Positions 22,020-34,492 of a stretch of DNA of 64,000 nucleotides are shown one piece after another. Both the position numbers and the translations under genes were made by a program. The notes under the pieces were generated by a model that saw only the letters and a list, made by a program, of their open reading frames with translations, ran no database searches and was not told the DNA's origin. This DNA comes from Amorphophallus konjac (lineage: Eukaryota; Streptophyta; Magnoliopsida; Alismatales; Araceae), in NCBI GenBank assembly GCA_022559845.1, contig CM040121.1, positions 509,992,566-510,056,565 on the forward strand, in the 5' to 3' direction. Numbering within the stretch: position 1 is the first letter of the stretch; the number at the start of each line of letters is the position of its first letter.

Positions 22020-23786
22020 ATGTTTTTGCGTTCTGGGAAAACTGTGAGCATGGCTCACGAGTCTTTTGAGGAGAACCACCCTAGTCGTGGTTTGTCAGCC
22101 GACCCGCGAGTCTTTGCTATGGACTCGGGTCCTTCTCATGAGCCCTCGCATGAGGTGCAGGTTATTATCGGGGACACGTCCCCACCACAGGATATCTCTT
22201 CCTTACTGGGCATCCTCGCCAACACGGAGCTTACCTCTGAACAGCTCCGGGCCTTCCAGGCCATTCTGAAGGGGAAATCTATTTCCCCCACGCCCCAGGA
22301 ATCAACTCCGGCCATCGCACCTCTCCAAGAGTCCGTGCAGGCCATTCCATCTCCTTCATTGGCGCAAGCCATCCAGTCTCCCTCGCTTCAAGGACAAGCG
22401 AGCCAACAACCACCCTCATTCTAGTTCCCGTCACAATCTCAAACTCCCGTTGTTCCCCACATACCGCTTCAGCCGGGGCCAACTGTCGGCGGTCTGACAG
22501 CTCCCTCTCATTCGGGGTTCCCCCCTCAAGTGTCCGGGAGACAGTTTCTCCCCCAGTGGCAAGTGCCACCTTCACCTCCAGAGGAGCTCGCCCAATCGCT
22601 CCTCAATAGGTTCAATCGCATGGATGAGTAGTTTCAAAATCTGAGAAGAATGGTGGACGTGAAAGTCACCCCGGAGGTTGCTTTGCCAATCCTTCCCGTC
22701 ATTCATCTTCCTCCCTCCGAAATATCCACGTACCGCAGATACAATGGTACCGGAAACCCCTTCATTCACCTCAAGGATTTCATGTATGAATCCTCCTATT
22801 GGCAAAACGATCAGAGGTCCCTGGCATACCTCTTTCGGAGATCATTGGATGGTCCCGCGCTTGAGTGGTTCTATTCCTTGGAGCCCCGTGAGGCCGAGAA
22901 TTTTGAAATAGTCCAGAGAAGGTTCTTGCAGAAATATAGGGATAGGGTCGGTCCCTCACTCTCCATTACCGACCTAGTGGCCGAAAAGATGAAGCCCGAC
23001 GAAGATTTTATCCGCTATGCTGATAGATGGAGGTCTTTGGCGGAAAGAATAAGGGATACCCTCTCCGAGCCTGAACAAGTGAAGATGATTGTGTCTAATG
23101 CAACCCCACAGTTCAGACATGTCCTGGCCATGAATAAACTTACTACAATGGAGAAACTCTATGAAAGGGCCCGGTACATCCAAACCCAGTTAAAAGACTC
23201 CCCCATTATGAACATGTTTGAGTCACCGAAGCCCAAAGTGGTCAGAAAGACAGGCGCTGGTGTCCCGGGCGGAGCCACAGAAGGGGTCGTGACAAATGAG
23301 CAAGTGGGTGCGGTCAACAATGCCAACTATGCAGTCAACCCAAGGCCTCCACAAACGCCCCGACTTCCCCTCCAACCAGGTCCTTTCCCTCTTCGTCCTC
23401 CACCCCAAAATAATCCACCCCAGGATAATATGCCTCCATTACGTCAACCCCAGCAACAACAACCACAACCTCAGCAACAACAACCACCGCTTCAGTACAA
23501 CCAAGTTCCACCCCCGGGGAACTATGGTCCCCAACAGCAACAAAGGAGGCCGGTCGGTCCCAAGAGAGCCTACTATCCACCATTGCCAGAAACCTTAGCA
23601 GACATTTTTAATGCCCTCATGGCATCAAACCAACTCGCCCTACCCAAAGAAAGGCCCGTGTGGCCCCCGAATGTTGATACCTCCAAATACTGCGTCTACC
23701 ACAGGCAGCCAGGACACACAGTAGATTACTGCTTCCATTTCAAAGATTACATCCACGATATGAATGATGAACATCAAATAGATTAG
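22020..23786 (+). pseudogene. gag: gag of element B (capsid/nucleocapsid), interrupted
   Basis: The likely start is ATG 22020 (MFLRSGKTVS). The frame is broken by TAG at 22422 and TAG near 22629, then open from 22650 to 23786. The central region (YRRYNGTGNPFIHLKDF, then ALEWFYSLEPREAENFE and FIRYADRWRSLAERI) matches the plant retrotransposon gag capsid domain that forms the particle. A Pro/Gln-rich stretch follows. Near the end is the atypical zinc knuckle CVYHRQPGHTVDYC, the form seen in Tat-lineage nucleocapsids. Another TAG at 23784 separates it from the downstream Pro-rich region. The stops fall where Gln would be natural (MDE-stop-FQNL). Confidence 0.85.
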
Positions 23787-23792
23787 GATGAA

Positions 23793-24686
23793 ATGAGACG
23801 ATACGTCGCCGCTCTCAAGGCTAGGAGACCTCCTCATAGGCCACAGCAGCAGTTACAACAGCAGCAGCAGCAACCACAACAACAGCCTCAGCAGGCCCCA
23901 CAACAACAGCCCAACATGGGCATAATCCAGAATCCATTACCGGAGCACCAACAGCCCAATCATCAGGTTAACCCCATCTCCTCCTTCCCGGAAGTCAGGA
24001 GAGAGCAGGTGTGGCACCCGAAAAGTACCTCTATTCTTTCTTCCTCCAACCCTATCGTCATGCAACCCCCTCACCTTGCCCGGGTAGCACCTCTCTCTCA
24101 TCAACCCGCGTCAGTATCAACTTCACCATTTCCACTACCATTACGCCCTCTCATCCGTAACCCGATCCCCTATCAACCGATACTCTCCACTACGCCTTCA
24201 CACCCTCTCATCTTCTCCCACTCCCCCACTTTACCATCCACCTCTACCACATTTACCCCTACGCCTTCTAAACCCCTTATCATCCGTCAACCATACATAA
24301 CCCCGTCTTTCTCCACCATATCACCACTAATGCCTTCAAAACCACTCATTACCCATCACCCACCTCAAAATCATTGCCCGCTTCAAGCCCTACCCACTTC
24401 TACTTCGTCTCCACCTCCACCTTCCAGACCCTTTATCCTTCATAATCCGCGCGATATCCCCTCTACCTCCATCATGCCTCCACCTAACAAACCCCTCATC
24501 AGAATCCCTGCTCCCGTCATCACCCCTGCTTCATCAACCATTCCTCCACCACTACCCCTCAAATCCCTGTTAAAACCCACTGCTACCCCCACAGAGGTAC
24601 AAAAGCCGCAGGCAATGGTGCTCCGGTGTGGAAGGATTTTCCACAGGGTTTTCCCCTACAACAGTCAGAATCCTGAGCAGTCTTAG
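23793..24686 (+). pseudogene. Pro/Gln/Ser/Thr-rich linker of element B polyprotein
   Basis: This is in the same broken polyprotein, between gag and protease. It begins DEMRRYVAALKARRPP, then polyglutamine/proline, then about 200 residues rich in Pro, Ser, Thr and Ile with repeated KPLI/RPLI units. No catalytic motif is visible. It ends at TAG 24684, again where Gln would fit. It may be a flexible spacer. Confidence 0.6.
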
Positions 24687-24746
24687 CCAGAGAAGGATGA
24701 TGGAGAACAACCAGAGAGAGCTATCCCTGGAACACAGTATGATCTA

Positions 24747-25448
24747 TTGAAACACTTGGACAAGACGCCTGCTCGGATCTCCATCCTGGAGCTACTTCAA
24801 AGATCCACATCCCACCAGGCAGCCTTAATGGAGTACCTTCAAAGGATCATGGTGAATGAGGACCTCCCTGTAGAAAAGATCTCTACCGTCCTGACCCCGA
24901 CGGACACACAACCGGCCATCATGTTCCACAACTACGAGCTCGCTCCCAAGGAAGCTCGAAAATATGCACTGTGCATTTCAATAAAAATTAATGGGGTATC
25001 TATAAACCCGTGTCTTGTGGACACGGGTGCGTCCATAAATGTGATCTCCATGAGCACTCTTCAGTTGTGTGGGGTCGATGAGGAACAAATAAGACCTTCC
25101 TCGATCACGGTCACGGCTTATGACAATAGCAAAAGGCAGCCACAGGGGATGATTATTCTGAAGGCGGAACTAGGCCCCATGTCAATTCCCACGGAATTCC
25201 ATGTCGTCGACATGGACCCCACATTCAAGGCTATACTGGGTCGCCCTTACATCGAAGCCATGGACGCTGTGCCTTCCACCAACCATCAGTGCCTGAAGTT
25301 TTTTTACAATGGGAGGATTATTAAGTGGTCAGTATACCTGTCCTTCACACAGTGGATGCTATCAACACCTCTCTGCCCTCTATTTGGCCATCTCATCGGC
25401 CCATATTGTCACTACTGGACGTACGTGATTCATCTCACGTTCCACTAG
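24747..25448 (+). pseudogene. Aspartic protease domain of element B
   Basis: The retroviral-type aspartic protease has the active-site motif CLVDTGASINVISMSTL (about residue 90 of this block), a following flap-like region, and FKAILGRPYIEAMDAVPS, the ILGRP signature of plant gypsy proteases. It would cleave the Gag-Pol polyprotein. The frame continues upstream to 24687 with no clear start of its own. After KFFYNGRII the frame slips at about 25325, because the natural continuation (VDAINTSLPS) is in another frame, so a 1-bp indel is likely. Confidence 0.8.
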
Positions 25449-26699
25449 CACCAAAGGAGCCGGTCAGGACAACCGCAACATCATATCTCCCTTTTCACTC
25501 CAAAGGGTGGGAGATTATGAGGAACATCGGCTAACAACAGGGTAAAGGTCTGGGCGCACAGTTACAGGGTAGACTCAAACCGCCAAAGGAAATTAGGCCG
25601 AACCGCAGGTTTGGCCTAGGCTTCAAAGGACCGTTCAACGCGGATTGGAAGCCCCTCACGTGGACTCTATCAAACCACTTCAACAGAGGGCCTGTTGTTC
25701 AGATGAGAGATTACCCACGAGAAGCATATGGGAGATCACATGCTGTATATTTGGCTGAAAAATGTCCGAGGATCACCAAAAGAGGCAAGATCAAAGATCT
25801 GGAATGCGAATGGAACAAATGGTTCGACATACGGGACATTTCCGTTGCACTGGAAAGGATGTTCTCGTCTCCGCAGCTTGAAGGACCACCATTGATCTCC
25901 AAAATACCAGAGAATATTACCACTCTTGCCAAAGTTCCAAAGTATCCTCGTCCTCGCCAGAAGGACCCTGTCATCGACGGATCTTCATCCGTCCTCAACA
26001 TTGCCGTCGACGGCTCATTAGCCGTCATCTTCTCCATCCACTCGTCTCAGCCTTTGCTGATATCGTCTTCCTGGGCCAGACAATTGTTTGATGATCTTCC
26101 CAGATCCCCTTCTCTGTTTACATACCTACGCGGGCTTCTCAACCCGCGCCAGGTCTTCAACCATGATCTGCTCTATGAGCCTCACAATTCTCTAGCCATA
26201 ACCACTTTTCTCTCTCCTCTAATCTCTTTTCACTGCTTTGTCATTAAAAAGGAAAACGAAAAAAAAACGTCAATTTTTAAACTCCCCAACAACACATCTT
26301 CGTTGAGGAAACCTCCTACATCTCCCACGGGTGCATACCGCCCTGCGGACCACCCGTCCAAGGTCCGATGAGCGACCTTTTCTACCCCTCCTCTAAGGGG
26401 TCTTCTCCTATACATTCTACACCATCCCCTTCGTCTTCCTCTTCTTCTATAAATATTGTCAGTCAATCTAGGAATGATAGGTCAAGGGTGGTACCTAGGA
26501 AGAAATCCAAGGGTAGGCAGATCCCTCGTCGATTCCTTCTGGATTTAGCCGCCAGGTGTCAAGCCCTTCTTGCCATCCCCCAGTTGTTAGAAAATCCCAT
26601 CCGGCTACCGGAAATAGAATGTGAGGGTGACTGTGCATTTGATGAAGGGTATGGAGTCTACGAGATCACGGATGAAGAATGCCCCACTGACGATGAGGG
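25449..26699 (+). pseudogene. Protease-RT connecting region of element B
   Basis: Coding-like sequence in shifted frames contains a TAA near 25532 and an open stretch at 25703-26371 (MRDYPREAYGRSHAVYLAEKCPR). At 26368 an ATGA overlaps the stop of that stretch with the ATG of the RT-containing frame. A pyrimidine-rich tract and a CAG acceptor-like site follow (about 26405-26463). Ogre elements have an intron between protease and RT, and this region is where it would sit. The intron is only inferred. Confidence 0.5.
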
Positions 26700-28740
26700 T
26701 GAAGAATATGAGGATGCGGCAGGCGCATATGCTAGTGGAATGAGGAGATTCGACGAGCCGTCAACCGCCGTAGAAGAATCCACCAAAGAAGTCAACTTGG
26801 GAACTGAGGAAGACCCTAGGATTATCCTCATAAGTGACAATCTACCACCCTCTGAAGAAGAGGCATTAATTGAGATTCTCAAGGAATATAAGGACACGTT
26901 TGCATGGAGCTACGAGGATATGCCGGGTCTAGATTCAACCCTGGTCGAACACCGTTTAACAGTAAAACCAGGGTCCGTCTCGGTAAAACAAAGGTTAAGG
27001 CGTTTCCACCCTCAGATGGCTTTGAAAATGAAAGAAGAGGTCGATAAGCTCCACAAAGTCAGGTTCATTAGAGTCGTTCTTTATCCTCAATGGGTGACGA
27101 ACATTGTCCCGGTCATGAAGAAAGATGGGAAAGTCAGGATTTGCATCGACTTCCGGGACCTTAACCGCGCGTGTCCAAAGGATGATTTTTCGTTGCCTCA
27201 CATTGATGTGTTGATTGATAACACGGCAAGCTACGAAACCCTCTCATTCATGGATGGATTTTCAGGATACAATCAAATTCGTTTGGCAGAATAGGATCAG
27301 GAAAAGACGTCATTCACTATCCCTTGGGGAACGTATTGTTATGTGGTCATGCCATTCGGATTAAAGAATGCTGGAGCTACTTACCAAAGGGTGATGATGG
27401 TCATATTTCATTACATGATGCACATATATCTGGAAGTGTATGTGGATGACTTATTGGTGAAATCAAGGACCAGGATGGAACATCCAGAAGTTTTGGCTAA
27501 GGTCTTGCAGAGGTCGAGGGAGTTCCAATTGAAAATGAACCCGAAGAAGTGTGTGTTTGGTGTGTCGTCGGGTAAATTGCTGGGTTTCATTATGAGTAAA
27601 AGAGGGATCGAGATAGATCCCGACAAAGCCAAGGCTATTAGGGATATGTCACCTCCCAAGAATTTGAGGGAAGTCCGAGGCTTAATCGGGAGGTTACAAT
27701 TTATTCGTCGGTTTGTGTCCCAACATTTACAAAGGTGTAGACCTCTCTACGAGTTGACCAAGCCAGGAGTAGAATTCTACTGGAATTCTAAATGTCAGAA
27801 AACTTTTGAAGGATTGAAGGAATATCTGGCTAGTCCACCCGTTCTCATTCCACCTAAACCAGAAAAACCTCTGATCCTTTACGTCTCAGTCTTGGATGAC
27901 TCCGTGGGAGCCGTCCTCGCACAAGCTGATGAAGAAGGCAAGGAACGGGCAACCTATTACTTGTCCAAACTTCTCAATCCCTGCGAGCAGAAGTACACCG
28001 TCATGGAGAAAACCTGTGCTACCCTCGTTTGGGTAGTGCAGAAATTGAAGCACTACTTCTTGGCTCATGAGGTCCACTTGATTGCTCGAATGAATCCTAT
28101 CAAATTCCTTCTGGAGAAATCCGTCCTTACGGATAGGCTAGCACACTGGCGAAGTTTTGTCTCTCAGTTCGACATCACCTACAACCAGCAAAAGGCGATT
28201 AAAGGCTATGCCATAGCCGAGCATCTCGCTCACCATCCTCTTCCCAAGTTCGATCCCGTCCAATCAGAGTTTCTAGATGAGGAACTAATGCCCGTCAACC
28301 AATCAGATGAGCCAATGTGGACGTTATATTTTGATGGAGCTCTGAATTCTCAAGGGAGAGGAATTGGCGTCGCCCTCCTGTCGCCTGAAGGCCTCACATT
28401 CCCATTGGCATACCAACTTAAATTTCCAGTTACCAACAATATAGCCGAATATGAAGCTCTTCTAGCTGGCCTAGAACTCGCTCATTCTTTTCGTATCACT
28501 GAGTTGCGAGTCATAGGTGATAGTCAACTCATCCTTCGCCAGGTACTCACTAAATATCGCACTCGCGATCCCAAACTTAAGCCATACCAAGAACTCACTA
28601 CTGCCTTTGCCAAACTGTTCACCAAACTGATCTTTGTTCATGTCCCTCGTCATCAGAATATTCTTGCCGATACCCTCGCCTCGTTGGCATCATCCATAAG
28701 GTTCCCTCTAGGAAGATGGTTTGAGTCCATTTCCATCTAC
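26700..28740 (+). pseudogene. Reverse transcriptase, RNase H and second (archaeal-like) RNase H of element B
   Basis: The frame opens at ATG 26368. RT motifs are KDGKVRICIDFRDLNRACPKD, FMDGFSGYNQI, MPFGLKNAGATYQ and the catalytic YVDDLLVKS (about 27440). A single TAG at 27292 interrupts RT between two conserved blocks. The connection-type RNase H follows (LILYVSVLDDSVGAVLAQ, then YYLSKLLNPCEQKYTVMEK). A second RNase H then carries its acidic residues: YFDGALNSQGRG, NIAEYEALLAGL, VIGDSQLI and ADTLASLAS (28328-28690). The second domain places the element in the Tat lineage. The enzyme would make cDNA from element RNA in cytoplasmic particles. Confidence 0.9.
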
Positions 28741-30147
28741 AAACTTCACGCCCCTGCAATCGATGATGCTTCCTACGTAAATATCAAAGACAGGATAGCA
28801 AGGAAGATCCTGCAGGAAGATATCCTTGAGAAGAGGGAAATCATGTTGGCAGAGGCCGAAGAAGAACTGGCTGATGAAGAGAAACCATGGTTCTATGAAA
28901 TCGTCAAATACTGCCAAGATCAGTCTTATCCTAAAGAGGCCACCACAGAGGATAAGAAAGTCATAAGAAGGGTGGCTCAGAAATATACTTTGGTTGGAGG
29001 TCTACTCTATAGGAGGAGCCTTACTGGTATTCTGTTAAGATGTCTTGGTGACGATGAGGTTTGGAAATGTGTAGAGGAGATGCACTCGGTTGTGTGTGGT
29101 GGCCACGTGAATAGTCAGATGCTCGCCAAGAAGATCATTCGGCAAGGTTTTTACTGGCCCACTATGGAAGACGATTGTGCTGTCTATGTCCGTAGGTGTG
29201 TCAAGTGTCAACTTCACGTCGATAAAATCCATTCACCATCTTCCTCACTTCATCCAATATCCTCCCCGTGGCCTTTCTCCATGTGGGCATTCGACATCAT
29301 TGGTCCCCTAGGTGATCCCAATTCCCTCACCAAGCAGAAATCTTTCATCCTTACTGCGACGGAATACTTCACCAAATGGGCCGAAGCCGAAGCTTACGCG
29401 GAAATCAAGGCGTCAACAGTCTGCAAGTTCATCATGAAGAACATCCTCGCCAGATTCGGCATCCCAAGCACAATCGTCACCGACAATGGGCCATAGTTCA
29501 TTTCTCAGGACCTACAGGACCTCTGCAAAAGGTACGCAATTGCATTACATCATTCATCGCCTTATTACCCACAAGGTAACGGCCAAGCGGAGGCCACCAA
29601 TAAAACATTGCTCAAAATCATCAAGAAAACCTGCGAGTCTAGTAAGTTTTCAGACTGGCCAGAAAAACTTATCAAAGCTCTATGGGCCTATCGCACTTCA
29701 ATCCGTACCCCCACCGGGCAGACCCCATTTGCCCTTACTTATGGTATGGAAGCGGTAGTCCCATACGAGACTCTGATCCCTTCTCTCAGGGTATAATTGG
29801 ACGAGGAATTTCCCCTCGACGATCGTCATAATTCACTCCTCGTCCAGTTGGAACTCTTGGATGAGAAGCGGCTGGCCGCTGCCGAACACGCGCGTGTGTA
29901 TCAAAATAGACTCGCTCGCTTTTACCAAAAGAAAGTCGTTGAGAGAAAATTCAAAGTCGGTGAGATGGTCGTAAAAAGAATTTTTGCCAAACCTGGAGGG
30001 CCGCGTTCTAAGCTCCAACCCAATTGGGAAGGACCATATGTAATTCAAGCCGTGTACCCTGGCAACACCTACAAGCTAATCAACGCCGAAGGGACCGAGT
30101 TATCCCACCCTTGGAATGGGCTTTATCTTAAGAAATACTACCCTTAG
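28741..30147 (+). pseudogene. Integrase of element B
   Basis: The zinc-binding HHCC region (MHSVVCGGHVNSQ, then YVRRCVKCQLH, about 29080-29220) precedes the DDE core (FDIIGPLGDP, TIVTDNG, then YYPQGNGQAEATNKTLLK). The C-terminal module follows (LQPNWEGPYVIQA, then HPWNGLYLKKYYP) before the stop at 30145. Integrase joins the cDNA ends to host DNA. It is interrupted by TAG at 29494 (directly after TDNGP) and TAA at 29794, both consistent with glutamine codons mutated C to T. There is no chromodomain. Confidence 0.9.
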
Positions 30148-32106
30148 CACAAAATAAAAAACAATGATGAAAAGATAAAAAACATCAAAAACAAAGAAAT
30201 ACCAAAAACCACTAAAAATATGGAAAATTCAAAATGCCAATGCCTGGTGGTCACCATGTAGTCAAGTCACTGCATCTAACCTTCATGTTAGGATAGGGCC
30301 CATTAAGGCTTGGTAGGCACCGGGTCTTGGTTTGCCAGAACTGTGGAGATCCCTGTCCGGCCACGTCGGCCTATGCTCGCTCGAAGGAAGCTAACATGTG
30401 CTCACTTATGTATTTTATTCAAAAAAAGTCGGTAGCATCACCTACGGTGGGGCCCCACCCAGAAGATCTTCGGAAGCTATAATCTTTATTCTTTTCTCTT
30501 CGACCAAATGAGACAGTCGGCGCCCTTAAAACGCTGAGCATGAGAAACCGAAACTTAAACCCCAAAGGTAAGAGTAGGATCTATTTCCTCGAGCATCGAT
30601 CAGAGCACGAGAAGAGGGCAGTGTCCCCGCAGGCATACGAAAAGGGAGCCTGCAAACGTCTATATCTCCCTCACAAAAAGAAATATAAAATCAAAATCAA
30701 GAGAAAAGCCTGGTCCTGACCGTGCCTGTTGCGATAAATGGAACCCCTCAAAGCAAAAGTCTGAATCCACAAAAGGGGCCGTGGAATGTAAACGCTCGAG
30801 ATTTGGTCCGAAGTTGTCCGAAAGGAAAGAGTTAATGGGCCCTTATTCGCTCGCCGGGTTAACGGCTTTACCGGTCCTCTCAGGAGGTTTATCCCCTACA
30901 CTCTTCCTTCTCCCTCTAAAGATGAAGGTTCGATGGAGTTTCTGAAAGGTGAAAACTGCCCAGGGTCTACGACCTTATTTTAATATACACATTTGGTTGC
31001 CTATTTTGAAAATCAAAAGCTATCGCTGCGAAGGAGTCTCCGTGTTTCTGGCTGGTCAAGACCCATGTTTACCGTCTTGATGTCTTCTCGTTTAACCTCG
31101 GGCTTAGGCCAATGCAAGCGCGTCACCTATGGGTGCGACGGCGTCTGATTCCGGGTCAGCGTCGCGCGATTGGTCGTTAGGGTTCCAGGGTGTTCCATCA
31201 TATACCATCTAGAGTTGTGAGGAAACAGACCCGGGTCGGGCAAATCTCTTACCTCAAACACCTTTTGGGTGAATCCCTGTGGTCGGAAGCGACAGGGAGC
31301 CTAAGCATGGCATGACGGTATTGTCATCAGGGTAAGTCTTAGCCGGCGGGATCATCATTCGAGGGGTTTAGAGGCCCAAATCAACCTAGATGTGCACTTA
31401 GGATACCTAGAAGGTTAGTAAAAAACCCTTGTTCTCACGTAGGTTAGGTGCCATTTGGGTGCTTACCTGGCGTTAGCAACAAAAAAAATTGAAATAATAA
31501 AAATAATAAAAAGAAAAAAAAAGAAAATGTACATATTTGTAAACAAAAAAAATCTTTTTTATGATAAAACAAAAAAATACCAAATATAAAAAGAAAACAA
31601 ATCAATTTTGCATGATTGCATTTGCGTGCAACATCTTACTTTTAATACCGCTTGCATTCGTGTGCTTGCCTGTCGCATTTATTATCACCACATCTTTCCT
31701 TTACCTTCATTAATAAAGGCTTGGCCCCTTGACCAGTTATCAAAGACAGTCACAGTGACCATTTGCTTATTGAGCAAAGGGCCAAGTCAGAACAAAAATT
31801 CTGATTTGTTTGTTTCAGTGATGTGTGCAGGGATTCAGGCAACAGAAGTAAAGGTGAAAACCAAACAAACCAAACCTTGTATTTTATTCCAAAAAATTAA
31901 AAAAAATTACATCAAGTTCCGCCCTCTCTCTCTGCATCACTCGTCCCACTACTCTCCGGATAAAATGCTCTCAAAGGTGCTACCCAACTACGAAAAGTGG
32001 TACTCCTACCGCTCTGTACTCCCCTTCCTATTCCCACACCCCGGCGTTGATCCACGGAAGCAGCAGAGAAGCTACCAACACGAAAGCCACGCTCTCGTGC
32101 TCTTCG
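30148..32106. other. Spacer between integrase and antisense genes
   Basis: I see no coding frame with recognisable content. The sequence is A-rich at 30148-30240 and 31470-31600, with some GC-rich stretches. A large untranslated spacer after pol is usual in Tat/Ogre elements. The plus-strand ORF from 31608 is a shadow of antisense gene G1 plus A/T-rich sequence. Confidence 0.5.
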
Positions 32107-34391
32107 TTAGCGCTCCTCACCATCTCTCAGCCACTGTTCAGCAAGACCAAGGCTGGTTCGGAGTTCGAATAGTTGGGCCTCCATGGCCCTTCGTTCCTCC
32201 CTTTCAGTCAATCTGTTGGCTCTTTCTCTCTCTGCGTCTCTTTCTCTCTCTGTCGGTTCTCTCTCACGGTCTTCCCTCTCCAACTGGAGAGTGATCCTCA
32301 GTTCCATAGCATCCCTGGAAGAGTCGTCATCAGGATGACGCCGCAGTTTCCTCTCCAGTTCTGCTATCCTAGCCTCCCTCTGCACAGCTTGGGCAAGCGC
32401 TTCTTCCGTCTCCTTTTCCTGTCGAGTGTACCATCTCAGATATGCGATAAGGCGTAAACAAAGAGAACTCAACACTGAAACTTTTACCTGTATACAGAGC
32501 ATCACTTCTACCTCCGCAGCACGCTGCGTGGCGTGAGCAAGTTGCTCATGAAGCAAGTCAAGTTCTGAGGTGGGAATCCATAAGCTGGAAGAGGCACCAC
32601 CTACTCCCATCGCTGGGGAAGCCGCGCCAATCTGGGCATGCTACGACCGTGTGAATTAGCAGCCAACATCTAGAATCTACAGTTTTAATTAGGAACGCAC
32701 TGTACACCTACCAAGGCGCTCGTAGCTCCGCGGGCATCATCCAACCATTGCTCCATCTCTGCCAAGCGAGTTCGTAAAGTCGCTACCATCGTATCACGGA
32801 GATCCTGCAGCCATACGAGTCAGCATTTCCACCAGAAAACCAAAAAAAGGAGAAAGAAGAAAAGAGAAAAAGGGGAGACCTACCTCCGCAAGTCCCCGAG
32901 GTTTGAACCGCTCTGCGTACCTTGTCTTGTATAGACGTAGGTAATCCTCGCTATCCCGTGCTTGTGATTCCACGATTATGCCACCCCATTGCCAGTCTTC
33001 GTACTGTTCGGGGAATCGCACACGCCAGTCAATGCAGGTCGCCGGTCCTCGCGTCTCTCTCCCAACGCGAGGTGGCGCAGCTGAATCCACCCATTCTTGA
33101 GCCAGTCCCAAAGTCCTCATAACCAATCGTAGCAGAAGCGGCTCAATTTCATTCAGGCAGTGCATCCACAGTTCCCGTCCGAATCGGGCACGACTTGCTA
33201 GAACCCACAGCTGGTCGGCATCGACCATGTCTGAGTAGGGTCTCCAGTTTACCATCGCTGCAGGGAACTCCTGTAGCTCCCGCCTTAGCACCATCAGTTG
33301 GTAGGTTAGGGGTGCCGCACTCATGATGGGCTCCCACCGCCTGGCTAGCGGCACCATCGCAGGTCGCCAATGCCGAGCTCTCCCCATGGGGAGGTAATAA
33401 TAGCTCCACAGCTGCTCGGCGCAGGTCATCAGTACCTTGTAAAAACATAAAAAAAATATAAAACAAGCAAAACCAAAAATACCTGGATGAATGACGTAAA
33501 ACCACTCACAGCCATCTCACGATCCGCTTCTTGGAACAGGCCTGCAAACAAGTGTGCCAGCATGGCAGCTCCCCAGGCGTAGTACCCTACCCTTTCAAGG
33601 TCTGACAGTAGCTCCAGGAAGCGACATTGGATACCATCCCCTTTCGAGCTCAGTACCAATCTCCCCAAAAGGAAGAGGAGAAATCTCCTCAAATCTATGT
33701 TGCATCTTTCCCAGTTGCCGAAATCTGTGCAGTACACGGCACGGCATCCTATTTCCATCCTTTCCATGAACTCTTCTGAGGATTCATCGTCCCGCCGACG
33801 AGTCTCGGTGAGCCCTAATGCATCCATGAGGGACGCCCTAGCTACCGACCTATTTTTCCGACCATCTAGGTCCAAACCTAGTAGCTTCCGAGCACCTTCT
33901 CGGTAATCCGCATAAGTGACCCCGGTCACTGCCTCCCCCTCCACCTTCAGGCTTGTGATCCAGACCACATCCTCCAAGCTGGGCACCATGTGCCCCCAGG
34001 GCATCAGGAATGCCCGATTCACTGGGTCCCATCTCTCACACAAGGCTTGGATCAGGACCAGGTCGAGCTCGAGCGGCTCGATCGGAAGAAAGGTGCCGAA
34101 TCCCATCACGTCTAGCCTCGCCTTCTGAAAATGTGGGAGACCTCGGTATGCTGCCACTACCAACTCCCATGAGATCTGTGATTTCATCACACTCTACGCA
34201 TGCAGGGAATAGAGAGGAGGTTTGGTCAGAAAGAAAGGAAGAAAAAAAGAATGAGAAAAGGGCAGGAAAGCTCAGCTTACGAGTTGTGATTGGGTCCTTT
34301 CGCTGAAGCGCCCTTCGAGATCCGAAAGCCTCCGGGAACTACTACCACTGTACCTGCTTCTCTTCGAGGAGTGGGAAGATTCGCCCTCCAT
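32107..34391 (-). CDS. Antisense gene G1: PMD-like plus coiled-coil protein, six exons, apparently intact
   Basis: My exon model is 34391-34281, 34193-33483, 33435-32884, 32804-32712, 32640-32488 and 32418-32107. All introns are GT...AG and phase 0, giving about 643 codons with no stop. Exon 1 (MEGESS...KRSR...RRLSDLEG) is Ser/Arg-rich. Exons 2-3 hold a plant mobile domain (PMD, aminotransferase-like): ALCERWDPVNRAFLMPWGH, VPSLEDV and VGYYAWGAAMLAHLF. Exons 5-6 are a highly charged coiled coil (EREDREREPTERERDAER). PMD proteins occur in hosts (MAIN/MAIL1) and in transposons. Their role in transposons is unknown. A minus-strand TATA box lies at 34487-34492. The gene opposes and follows gag-pol of element B. 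Splice sites are by eye. Confidence 0.8.
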
Positions 34392-34486
34392 CCAACTCTC
34401 GGAATTTTGAACTCCTCCTCTCCCGTGAGAACTTGTGTTCCTCGAGTTAGCTATCGGTATACCTGGGAGGATAAAAGGGACAAGAA

Positions 34487-34492
34487 TTTATA
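34487..34492 (-). promoter_or_regulatory. TATA box for G1
   Basis: TATAAATTC on the minus strand, about 98 bp upstream of the G1 ATG (34391). Confidence 0.55.

Noticed and set aside
31608..32294. 228-residue plus-strand ORF
   Set aside because: It combines A/T-rich spacer with the reverse complement of the G1 coiled coil and has no recognisable domain.
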